From NCBI GenBank assembly GCA_937899645.1, contig CALCCD010000048.1, positions 1 through 53,726 of the forward strand: 53,726 bases of DNA. The letters run 5' to 3'. The DNA is from an uncultured cyanobacterium. Lineage in GTDB: Bacteria > Cyanobacteriota > Cyanobacteriia > Cyanobacteriales > Geitlerinemataceae. Both the position numbers and the translations under genes were made by a program. Positions 10,119 through 17,202 of this stretch are shown here, one piece after another (position 1 is the first letter of the stretch; every line of letters begins with the position of its first letter). The notes beneath the pieces were generated by a model. That model saw nothing but the letters and a program-made list of their open reading frames with translations, ran no database searches and was not told the DNA's origin.

Positions 10119-10124
10119 ATACTA
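10119..10124 (-). promoter_or_regulatory. Possible -10 box for rpmH operon
   Basis: TAGTAT on the minus strand in the context TTTTGCTAGTATGTG, about 117 bases before the rpmH ATG. No convincing -35 box is present, so this is tentative. Confidence 0.3.
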
Positions 10125-10172
10125 GCAAAAGAACCGATTTCGATCGACATAACCGAGGCGAATTCGGGGAGT

Positions 10173-10218
10173 CAACAGCAAAGCGCCCGCCGGTTGTGGT
10201 GCGGGCGCTTTGCTGTTG
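10173..10218 (-). terminator. Long perfect hairpin after the DUF2808 gene
   Basis: Two 18-base arms (10173-10190 and 10201-10218) are perfect inverted copies around a 10-base loop. The arms are GC-rich at the inner end. The hairpin lies about 80 bases after the DUF2808 stop and before the rpmH promoter region, so it probably insulates the two units. No T run follows, so it may stabilise a 3' end rather than act as a classical terminator. Confidence 0.55.
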
Positions 10219-10300
10219 GCCGATGTGGCGGATCTAATGTGGCGGATCTTCGGTGCGATCGCGCCTGCTTGATGCTCGGCGGTCGGGCGCTAACTAGATG

Positions 10301-10879
10301 CTAGTTGCCGATGCCGATTACCCAAGTGCCGAGATAGCGGGCGATCGGCAGGTCGCCGGGGCTGAAAGCGCGGGCATTGAAGAAGTACATGCCACCAAAG
10401 CGCGGATTGCTGACGTTCGAGAGAACGATCTCGACCTTCTGGCCTGCCGGGACGGGCTCTTTCGGGAAGATATCGATAACGTGGTTCTCTTCGTCCCAGA
10501 TGACCGTTTCGACCTCGACGTCTTCATAACTGCGGCCTTCCTTGATGCGGACGCGCACGGGTTGGCGACGAATTCGGCGCAGGCGGCGCTCTAGATCTTC
10601 ATCGAGTTCGATGTCGAACTCACCGTCGTAGTAGTCGGGATACTCGATCGAGAACTGCGAGACGGCGAAAGTCATTTTCGTCGCCGGGATGCGCAAGCGG
10701 TAGCGATCGCGCGGGTGGCCGTTCGAGCCGTAGTCCAGCGCGAAGTCGAGCGTGTTCCCCTGGCCGGGGCCGCCGAACAGTACGAAACCTTCCGCTGCGG
10801 CCTTGGGGATCGCGCTACCGAAGAGCGCGGCGGCGGAAAGCGTGATGGAGGCGAGTGCCACCGAAAGAGTACGGTTCAT
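10301..10879 (-). CDS. DUF2808 secreted protein
   Basis: A 192-residue protein of the cyanobacterial DUF2808 family, function unknown. It has a clear signal peptide: MNRTLSV, a hydrophobic stretch, and cleavage after the AAA of PKAAAEG near residue 29. The mature part is beta-rich with a strongly charged middle (ELDEDLERRLRRIRRQPVRVRIKEG), and it ends with the family pattern of NPRFGGMYFFNARAF and LGTWVIGIGN. It is expected in the periplasm or cell envelope. It is transcribed away from pntA. Confidence 0.8.
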   Translation of the reverse strand: MNRTLSVALASITLSAAALFGSAIPKAAAEGFVLFGGPGQGNTLDFALDYGSNGHPRDRYRLRIPATKMTFAVSQFSIEYPDYYDGEFDIELDEDLERRLRRIRRQPVRVRIKEGRSYEDVEVETVIWDEENHVIDIFPKEPVPAGQKVEIVLSNVSNPRFGGMYFFNARAFSPGDLPIARYLGTWVIGIGN

Positions 10880-11518
10880 GGTTCAAAAGTGTCGAAATGT
10901 GTCGTGTCAGGGCTGAAAAAGGCTTGAAACGAGTTTGAGACCTGTTTGGCGAAGCTTATGGGACGGCTGCCTAGCTGATTTATGTGAACAAATTTATCAA
11001 ACTCAGTGTGACGTGTCATCCGCAATCCGGAATCGCGTGCCTCGGGACAGGCAATTTCGTGGCGGTGATATGCCGACGAGCGCGATCGCCGGTCGGCTCC
11101 ATTCGGGTTTGCCGTTAAGTCCGCTGGGCAACCGTGTCTCGTTCGTCGTAACCCAAGCCAGGAGCGGCCAGAGATCGATTTAAAAACGTTCCAAATCTCG
11201 TCTGGAAAGCTTTGGGATCGCGACATAAAAGTTTGCCCTTTCATCGGTCTTTTTTCTGAAGCGGAAATCTTGTCATGTTTCCGTGATTTTCAAGCAAGAA
11301 AAAGCAACTAAAAACTTTACGTTGTGAAAAGCACGAACTCTTATCGATCGCCTAGGATCTAGGTTGCGAAGAAGCGGGCTGGAGTTCCGGAAATTACGGC
11401 CAATTTCAGCGTTTTTTTCACGTCCATCTAGAGGTTTAGATGGAGGCGAAACGTTAGACCCGATCGAACCCGATCGAGGCCGCCGCTTCTTCGCTCGTTC
11501 ACAGACGGGCACTAATTT
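10880..11518. other. Divergent intergenic region, DUF2808 gene / pntA
   Basis: A 639-base stretch without a gene I can support. It must hold promoters for both divergent genes. A hairpin TCCATCTA-GAGGTT-TAGATGGA lies at 11423-11444, 75 bases before the pntA ATG, so it is probably in the pntA leader. The direct repeat CCCGATCGA follows at about 11459-11478. I saw no convincing -35/-10 pair. Confidence 0.5.
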
Positions 11519-12676
11519 ATGAAAGTTGCAGTCGCAAAAGAACTCGCTGCCGGTGAAAGTCGCGTTGCCCTCATTCCCGACGTTGTCAGCCGCCTGGTCG
11601 ATCGCGGGTTTGAAATTCTCGTGGAGTCGGGTGCGGGCGATCGCGCCTACTTCACCGACGAGCAGTACGAAGCGGCGGGGGCGAGCGTCCTGGCCGACAC
11701 GGCGCGAGTCTGGAGCGAGGCCGACGCGATCGTCAAGGTCGCACCGCCCGCCGAGGCCGAAATCGCGCAGATGCGATCGGGCAGCGTCGTTATCGGCTTT
11801 TGCAATCCCCTCGGAGCGCCCGAGACGATCGCCCAGCTCGCCGATCGGGGCGTTACGACGTTCGCAATGGAGCTGATCCCACGCACTAGCCGCGCCCAGA
11901 GCATGGACGCGCTCTCGTCCCAGGCAGGCTTGGCAGGCTACAAAGCCGTGCTGCTCGCGGCGTCGTCGCTGCCGAAGTTCTTCCCGATGTTGACCACGGC
12001 GGCGGGAACGATCCGACCGGCGAAGGTGTTCGTCATCGGTGCGGGCGTTGCCGGTTTGCAGGCGATCGCCACCAGCCGCCGCCTCGGCGCAGTCGTCGAA
12101 GCCTTCGATATTCGCCCCGCCGTCAAAGAGGAAGTCCAAAGCCTCGGCGCGAAGTTCGTCGAGGTGAAGCTCGAGGAAGAAACCGTCGCAGCGGGCGGCT
12201 ACGCGCGCGAAATCTCCGACGACTCGAAGCGCCGCACCCAGGAGACGATCGCCGATCGTGTCGCGCAATCGGACGTGGTGATTACCACCGCGCAGGTTCC
12301 CGGCAAAGTCGCGCCGCGCATCGTCACCGACGCGATGATTGCCGCAATGAAACCCGGTTCGGTCGTGGTCGATTTGGCCGCGAATCAGGGCGGCAACTGC
12401 GAGGGCTCCGAGTCCGGTCGCACGGTGTTTCGCCACGGTGTAACCATAGTTGGCGCGGAGAATTTGCCCGCGACGATGCCGGTTCACGCCAGCCAAACCT
12501 ACGCCAAAAATATCGCCACGCTGCTGCAACTGGCGCAGGGTGAAAACGGCGAATTCGCGCTCGACTTCGACGACGACATTATCGACAGCGCCTGCATCAC
12601 TCACGCGGGCGAGATCCGTAACGATCGCGTGCGATCGCTCGTCGAATCGTCGCAGCAAGAATCGACCGTTAGCTAA
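11519..12676 (+). CDS. pntA: NAD(P) transhydrogenase subunit alpha, part 1
   Basis: NAD(H)-binding domain I of the proton-translocating transhydrogenase, which moves hydride between NADH and NADP+ at the cost of the proton gradient. At 385 residues it is the soluble alpha-1 subunit of the three-subunit type known from Rhodospirillum. The N-terminal alanine-dehydrogenase-like domain starts MKVAVAKELAAGESRVALIPDVV. A Rossmann fold at about residues 165-200 (VFVIGAGVAGLQAIATSRRLGA) binds NAD(H). It is the first gene of pntA1-pntA2-pntB; the next gene begins 101 bases downstream. Confidence 0.93.
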   Translation: MKVAVAKELAAGESRVALIPDVVSRLVDRGFEILVESGAGDRAYFTDEQYEAAGASVLADTARVWSEADAIVKVAPPAEAEIAQMRSGSVVIGFCNPLGAPETIAQLADRGVTTFAMELIPRTSRAQSMDALSSQAGLAGYKAVLLAASSLPKFFPMLTTAAGTIRPAKVFVIGAGVAGLQAIATSRRLGAVVEAFDIRPAVKEEVQSLGAKFVEVKLEEETVAAGGYAREISDDSKRRTQETIADRVAQSDVVITTAQVPGKVAPRIVTDAMIAAMKPGSVVVDLAANQGGNCEGSESGRTVFRHGVTIVGAENLPATMPVHASQTYAKNIATLLQLAQGENGEFALDFDDDIIDSACITHAGEIRNDRVRSLVESSQQESTVS

Positions 12677-12777
12677 GAAACGGCCCGAGATCTCTGAGGT
12701 TTTAGAAATCTCTGCCATCTTGAGGTCTCGACAGCAGTTCTTAATTTGGACTTCACGATCTATATCGAGAATTTTGC

Positions 12778-13071
12778 ATGAACGACCCCACTATTGCGGC
12801 GCTCTTTATCTTCGTCTTGGCCTCCTTTGCGGGCTTTGAGGTGATTAATAAAGTGCCGCCGACGCTGCACACGCCATTGATGTCCGGCGCGAACGCCATC
12901 TCTGGTATCGCCGTCCTCGGCGCGATCGTCATCGCTGGAGACACCCACACCACCGTGACGACGATCCTCGGCGCGATCGCGATTGTCCTCGCCACGATTA
13001 ACGTGGTCGGTGGCTTCCTCGTCACCGATCGCATGCTGCAAATGTTCAAGAAAAAAGAGGTGAAGGCATGA
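12778..13071 (+). CDS. NAD(P) transhydrogenase subunit alpha, part 2
   Basis: A 97-residue membrane subunit (alpha-2) of the transhydrogenase, carrying the helices that join domain I to the proton channel. It has three to four hydrophobic segments: FIFVLASFAGFEVINKVP, ISGIAVLGAIVIAG and TILGAIAIVLATINVVGGFLV. The typical THTPLMSGANAISGI motif (here LHTPLMSGANAISGI) is present. Its stop overlaps the pntB start (ATGA at 13068-13071), showing translational coupling. Confidence 0.92.
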   Translation: MNDPTIAALFIFVLASFAGFEVINKVPPTLHTPLMSGANAISGIAVLGAIVIAGDTHTTVTTILGAIAIVLATINVVGGFLVTDRMLQMFKKKEVKA

Positions 13072-14528
13072 TCGGTTCTTCTTTGGCGGCGATCGCCGCA
13101 CCTACGGCCTCGGCGGGGCTCGAAAACCTCGTCGGCAATGGCATCCAGATCGGCTATCTAATCTCCGCCTGTCTGTTTTTCGTGGGCATTAAGCGGCTCG
13201 GTTCGCCCGCCACGGCGCGCCAGGGCAATACGATTTCGTCGGTGGCGATGCTGCTGGCGATCGTCGTGACGCTGCTCGATTTCCAAGTCGTCAATTACGT
13301 CACGATTCTCGGCTGCATCGCGATCGGCTCCGCGATCGGCGCGGTGATGGCGCAGCGCGTCGAGATGACCGCAATGCCGCAGCTCGTCGGCCTGTTCAAC
13401 GGCCTGGGCGGTGCGGCGTCGGCGCTGGTGGCGATCGGCGAACTCTGGCGGCACTTCGGCACCAGCGACGTACCCGACACCGGCAGCATGGTTTCGATCT
13501 TGCTGGGCGTGCTGATCGGTGGCGTCACCCTCTCCGGCTCGCTAATCGCCTTTGCCAAACTGCAAGGTACGCTTCCCGGCGCGCCGATGACGTTCCCGTT
13601 CCAGCAGGCGTTTAACGCGGCGCTGCTGGTTAGCTTTCTGGTCGGCAGCGGCCTGCTGCTGACCGACAGCCTCAATCAGTCGATGTTCCTCGGCACGATC
13701 GCGATTTCCCTCGTGCTGGGCGTGATGTTCGTCCTGCCGATCGGCGGCGGCGATATGCCGGTGGTGATTTCCCTGCTGAACTCCCTGTCCGGTCTGGCGG
13801 CGAGCGCAGCGGGCTTCGTGGTCGGCAACAGCATGTTGATTATCGCGGGGGCGCTGGTCGGTGCGTCGGGCATCATCCTGACGGTCATCATGTGTAAAGG
13901 CATGAACCGATCGCTGACGAACGTGTTGTTTGCGGCGTTTGGCTCCGGCGAAACGGGTGGCGCGACGGCCGGTGCGTCCGGTGGTGGCGTGCAGAAACCT
14001 GTCAAGACGGTCGATCCCGAAGAGGGCGCGATGATGCTGGGTTACGCGCGATCGGTCGTGATCGTTCCCGGTTACGGTATGGCCGTCGCGCAGGCGCAGC
14101 ACGCGGTGCGCGAACTGTCGGATCAGCTCGATCGCCTCGGTGTCGAAGTCCGTTACGCCATCCACCCGGTCGCGGGACGGATGCCCGGACACATGAACGT
14201 CCTACTGGCGGAAGCGAACGTACCTTACGATCGCCTCTACGACATGGAAGACATCAACCCGCAATTCGAGCAAACCGATGTGGCGCTGGTGATTGGCGCG
14301 AACGACGTGGTGAACCCGGCGGCGCGTACGGCCAAGGACAGCCCGATTTACGGGATGCCGATTTTGGAAGCCGATCGCGCCAAGCATACGATTGTCATCA
14401 AGCGATCGCTCGGCACGGGCTTTGCGGGCGTGCAGAACGAGCTGTTCTTCGGCGACAAGACGATGATGATGTTCGGCAGTGCTAAGGACATGCTCTCGAA
14501 GCTCGTCTCGGAAGTGAAAGAGCTGTAG
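13068..14528 (+). CDS. pntB: NAD(P) transhydrogenase subunit beta
   Basis: A 486-residue membrane subunit. About nine transmembrane helices (residues 1-275) form the proton channel, followed by a Gly/Ala-rich linker (GETGGATAGASGGG) and the NADP(H)-binding domain III. Domain III shows VIVPGYGMAVAQAQHAV and the conserved DVALVIGANDVVNPAA and GMPILEADRAK motifs. It completes the transhydrogenase, which in cyanobacteria helps keep NADPH supply in balance in heterotrophic or low-light growth. It overlaps the alpha-2 gene by four bases. Confidence 0.95.
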   Translation: MIGSSLAAIAAPTASAGLENLVGNGIQIGYLISACLFFVGIKRLGSPATARQGNTISSVAMLLAIVVTLLDFQVVNYVTILGCIAIGSAIGAVMAQRVEMTAMPQLVGLFNGLGGAASALVAIGELWRHFGTSDVPDTGSMVSILLGVLIGGVTLSGSLIAFAKLQGTLPGAPMTFPFQQAFNAALLVSFLVGSGLLLTDSLNQSMFLGTIAISLVLGVMFVLPIGGGDMPVVISLLNSLSGLAASAAGFVVGNSMLIIAGALVGASGIILTVIMCKGMNRSLTNVLFAAFGSGETGGATAGASGGGVQKPVKTVDPEEGAMMLGYARSVVIVPGYGMAVAQAQHAVRELSDQLDRLGVEVRYAIHPVAGRMPGHMNVLLAEANVPYDRLYDMEDINPQFEQTDVALVIGANDVVNPAARTAKDSPIYGMPILEADRAKHTIVIKRSLGTGFAGVQNELFFGDKTMMMFGSAKDMLSKLVSEVKEL

Positions 14529-14566
14529 CCAGCTTCGGCGAGTCGCAGCACGACCGCTCCGAGAAG

Positions 14567-14633
14567 AAACCGCATTTCTGCGACCCTTGCCCCAAACTGG
14601 GAAAGTGGCCTCGCGGGAGTGCGGTTTGTTTTT
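14567..14633 (+). terminator. Candidate terminator after pntB
   Basis: AAACCGCA (14567-14574) pairs with TGCGGTTT (14620-14627), followed by GTTTTT. The 45-base loop is long, so the hairpin is loose. Directly after it, the unit TTTGCATGTCTTT occurs twice in tandem (about 14631-14657). Confidence 0.4.
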
Positions 14634-14675
14634 GCATGTCTTTTTTGCATGTCTTTTTTTGCTTTGGGAGCGGCG

Positions 14676-14921
14676 CTAGTCGCCAAAGCGTGGCGTCGCC
14701 TTATCGCGACCGGAATTTTTCTGGCATTGGCCGTGCAGGTTGACGCAAAAGGGGCAGCAGTAGCTCAGAATCCCGGAAATCCAGCGATCGCGGTTCATCG
14801 TTCCCTCGATCGCGGCTTTCCCGTGGTTAATCAAGAACAGGACAGAACCCACAATCAGGCAAACGTGCAGCGCGCTGACGTAGTTCCGGGGAGTTGCGCG
14901 GGGAAAAAGAGAAAGTCGCAC
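14676..14921 (-). CDS. nrtS: NrtS-like nitrate/nitrite transporter subunit
   Basis: An 81-residue membrane protein with two hydrophobic segments. The first is followed by INHG (VCLIVGSVLFLINHGKA) and the second begins after an RW pair (DRWISGILSYCCPFCVNLHGQ). This matches my memory of the small cyanobacterial NrtS family (GS-LF-INHG; RW-S-L-Y-P-VN-HGQ), reported as nitrate/nitrite transporters. Start is a GTG at 14921 with no strong ribosome-binding site; TATAAA lies about 16 bases upstream on the minus strand. It is convergent with pntB. The extra Cys residues and a polar tail (QKNSGRDKATPRFGD) are variable features. The family call is the main uncertainty. Confidence 0.68.
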   Translation of the reverse strand: MRLSLFPRATPRNYVSALHVCLIVGSVLFLINHGKAAIEGTMNRDRWISGILSYCCPFCVNLHGQCQKNSGRDKATPRFGD

Positions 14922-15205
14922 CGGCTGTAAATTTTTATAAAGAGCGCGTTAATGATACCCGCCCAGCTTTCGACAGTTTGTGCGTGTTCGGACAGCTTTC
15001 GGCACGCGGTTTCCGCGTCCTCGCAGCCGCGATCGCGGACGTCGCTCCTAGTGGACTGGGCTTACCGATTGGGTATTGCGCTAGGGTCTGCGCTCGATTA
15101 AGTCTGTAGCCCTTACTCCACGAGGACTCTAGGCCCGAGTGATTTGGGAGGCGAGCATGTAATCGCTTATTCCGTAAAGGTTCCGGCGCGAATTGAGGAC
15201 ACGCC

Positions 15206-16429
15206 CTAGGTCTGCGCCAACAGCTCGATCGCGCGACGGACGAACGGGTCGCGATCCGTACCCAGATCGGCGATCGTATCCGGCTTGTCCGTCACCAGAT
15301 AATCCGGCTCGATGCCCTGCTTGTTGATATCGCGGTGGTTCGGCGTTTCGTATTTCGCCACCGTCACCGCCAGCCCCGCGTCGCCCGTCAGGTCGAACAG
15401 CGACTGGATCAGCCCCTTACCGAAGGTGCGATCGCCCACCAGCAGCGCCCGCCCGTTGTCTTGCAGCGCCCCGGCCAAAATCTCGCTGGCGCTGGCCGTG
15501 CCGCGATTGACTAGCACCACGAGCGGCGCGTCGGTCAAGGCATTGTGGACGGCTTCATAGCTCTCCAAGATCGATTGGCGATTGACGGTGTAAACGATCG
15601 TCGAGTCGTTGAGCCAGAGCCGCGCGATCTCGATGCCCGCCGTCAGCAGACCGCCAGGATTGCTTCGCAGGTCGAGGACGTAGGCGTTTGCGCCCCGATC
15701 TTCAAGGTCGGCGATCGATTCGGCAACGGACTCGGTGGCGGTGGCGTTGAATTGGCTCAGGCGGATATAGCCCAGCTTCAGCTCGGGGGCGAGGTCGGTG
15801 GTCAGCAAGTTCGCGACGACAGCGTCGATCGAGATGGCGGCGCGGGTGATGTCGATGTCTTCGATGCTGCGGTCTAGACTGCGCTGTACTCGCAGGACGA
15901 CATGGGTGCCGATCGCGCCGCGCATTCGGGTCGCGGCTTCGTCGAGGCTGAGTCTGTCGGTGGGGACGCCGTCGATATTGAGGATATAGTCGCCGGGTTC
16001 GATGCCTGCAGCCTCGGCGGGCGATCCGGCGATCGGGGCGATCGTCCGCAGTTGTTTAGTCTCCGGATCGAAGGCGATTTGCAGGCCGACCCCGGTCAGC
16101 TCGCCGGAAGTGGTGACGCGCAGGTTGCGATAGGCGTCGGGGCGCAGCAGCCGCGTAAACGGCTCGTCGAGCAGGCCGAGCATCTCGTCTACGGTGTCGT
16201 AGGCGGCTTCCATCGTGTCCATGCGGCGGCGCAGGTACTGCTCGCGCAGTCGCCACCAGTTCTGGCCGTTGAAGTTTTCGTCTACGTAGGCGCGATTGAC
16301 GATGCGCCAGGCTTCGGCAACGAGCTGCCGCTGGGGGCTCAGGGCGTCGGCAGGAGCGACGTCGCCGAACCAGCTCGCGATCGCGACGATCGCCAGCAGA
16401 AGACCAAACCAAAATCCGCGTTTTTGCAT
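15206..16429 (-). CDS. ctpA: C-terminal processing protease (S41 family)
   Basis: A 407-residue periplasmic/lumenal serine protease closely resembling cyanobacterial CtpA, which removes the C-terminal extension of the photosystem II D1 precursor and so allows assembly of the manganese cluster. A signal anchor (MQKRGFWFGLLLAIVAIASW) is followed by a conserved domain (WRIVNRAYVDENFNGQNWW), a PDZ domain (GVGLQIAFDPE to GDYILNIDGVPTD) and the catalytic domain. GTASASEI holds the nucleophile Ser and GDRTFGKG the general-base Lys. The frame extends to 16498; the ATG at 16429 gives a proper signal peptide. Cyanobacteria carry paralogues (ctpB, ctpC), so the exact letter is likely but not certain. 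Confidence 0.88.
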   Translation of the reverse strand: MQKRGFWFGLLLAIVAIASWFGDVAPADALSPQRQLVAEAWRIVNRAYVDENFNGQNWWRLREQYLRRRMDTMEAAYDTVDEMLGLLDEPFTRLLRPDAYRNLRVTTSGELTGVGLQIAFDPETKQLRTIAPIAGSPAEAAGIEPGDYILNIDGVPTDRLSLDEAATRMRGAIGTHVVLRVQRSLDRSIEDIDITRAAISIDAVVANLLTTDLAPELKLGYIRLSQFNATATESVAESIADLEDRGANAYVLDLRSNPGGLLTAGIEIARLWLNDSTIVYTVNRQSILESYEAVHNALTDAPLVVLVNRGTASASEILAGALQDNGRALLVGDRTFGKGLIQSLFDLTGDAGLAVTVAKYETPNHRDINKQGIEPDYLVTDKPDTIADLGTDRDPFVRRAIELLAQT

Positions 16430-16608
16430 CCGAAACCGAGCGCGCACGGCGCAACCGAGAGCCTGTGGGAGTCGCGGGAAGCTGCGGACGAGCGGCAAGC
16501 GATCCCGTACTAAATAACTTTAGATAACTTAAACGACTCCGGGCACGTTCGATCGCTCGCGATGCGCCGATCGCGGTCGAGTTTGAGGTGTCGTGGCAAC
16601 GGAGGCAG

Positions 16609-16941
16609 CTAGTAGAGCGCCAAGATTCCCAGATCGGGGTTGTCAGTCAAAGTTTGGATATCGGCAGCGTGGACTCGCAATATGGTTTCAATATCGTTAG
16701 TGGAACAATTGCCACGACGAATCCAAACGACCTTAGGCGGAGAGCCTCTAAGCGTAAGTAGTTCGTTATAGTCGCTGTCTTTTGTGACCACCATTAAGTG
16801 GTTGCGCCGAGCGTAGTCCCAAACCTCGAGATCCTCGGCGCTGTCGAGCCCAACTTTGTAAACGTGGGTAGAGCCCGGAAAAAGATCGGCTAGCCGCCGC
16901 ACTAACCTGGGCGAAAGATTGTGATCGAAGAGCAGCTTCAT
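16609..16941 (-). CDS. DUF5615 PIN-like toxin
   Basis: A 110-residue PIN-like nuclease candidate of the DUF5615 family. Acidic residues typical of PIN folds are present: D6 (MKLLFDHNLS), DLEVWDYA, and TKDSDYNEL. It is expected to act as the RNase toxin of a toxin-antitoxin pair. Its start overlaps the stop of the DUF433 gene by four bases (16938-16941), so the two are translationally coupled, antitoxin first. Upstream in-frame residues to 16995 are shadow. Its composition is less GC-rich than that of neighbours. Confidence 0.8.
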   Translation of the reverse strand: MKLLFDHNLSPRLVRRLADLFPGSTHVYKVGLDSAEDLEVWDYARRNHLMVVTKDSDYNELLTLRGSPPKVVWIRRGNCSTNDIETILRVHAADIQTLTDNPDLGILALY

Positions 16942-17165
16942 TGCACTTGCATGAGCAGAATCCGTTGCTCGCGCTCGGCAGCATAACTCAAGCACGCAAA
17001 GATATCTTCCTGAGTCAGGTAAGGAAAGTCTTCCAAGATTTCTGCATAGGTCATGCCGGATGCCAGGTAAGACAACACGTCATAGACGGTAATTCGCATC
17101 CCGCGAATGCAAGGTTTACCGCTACGTTTACCCGGCTCTAGAGTGATTCGTTCGCGATATTCCAT
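16938..17165 (-). CDS. DUF433 antitoxin
   Basis: A 75-residue DUF433 protein with a small winged-helix/HTH-like fold, which usually neutralises a DUF5615 toxin and represses its own operon. The start MEYRERITLEPGKRSGKPCIRG is the standard DUF433 N-terminus, so I chose the ATG at 17165 over the longer frame to 17258. The middle carries the family text GMRITVYDVLSYLASGMTYAEILEDFPYLT. It precedes the DUF5615 toxin with a four-base overlap. It lies 37 bases after the receptor-channel gene on the same strand, so read-through is possible. Confidence 0.85.
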   Translation of the reverse strand: MEYRERITLEPGKRSGKPCIRGMRITVYDVLSYLASGMTYAEILEDFPYLTQEDIFACLSYAAEREQRILLMQVQ

Positions 17166-17202
17166 AATGTTCGCCAAGTCGTTTTTCGCGGCCCGCTCCG
17201 CC

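Noticed and set aside
11273-12718. 481-codon minus-strand frame over pntA
   Set aside because: Antisense shadow of a clear pntA gene; the product has no family features.
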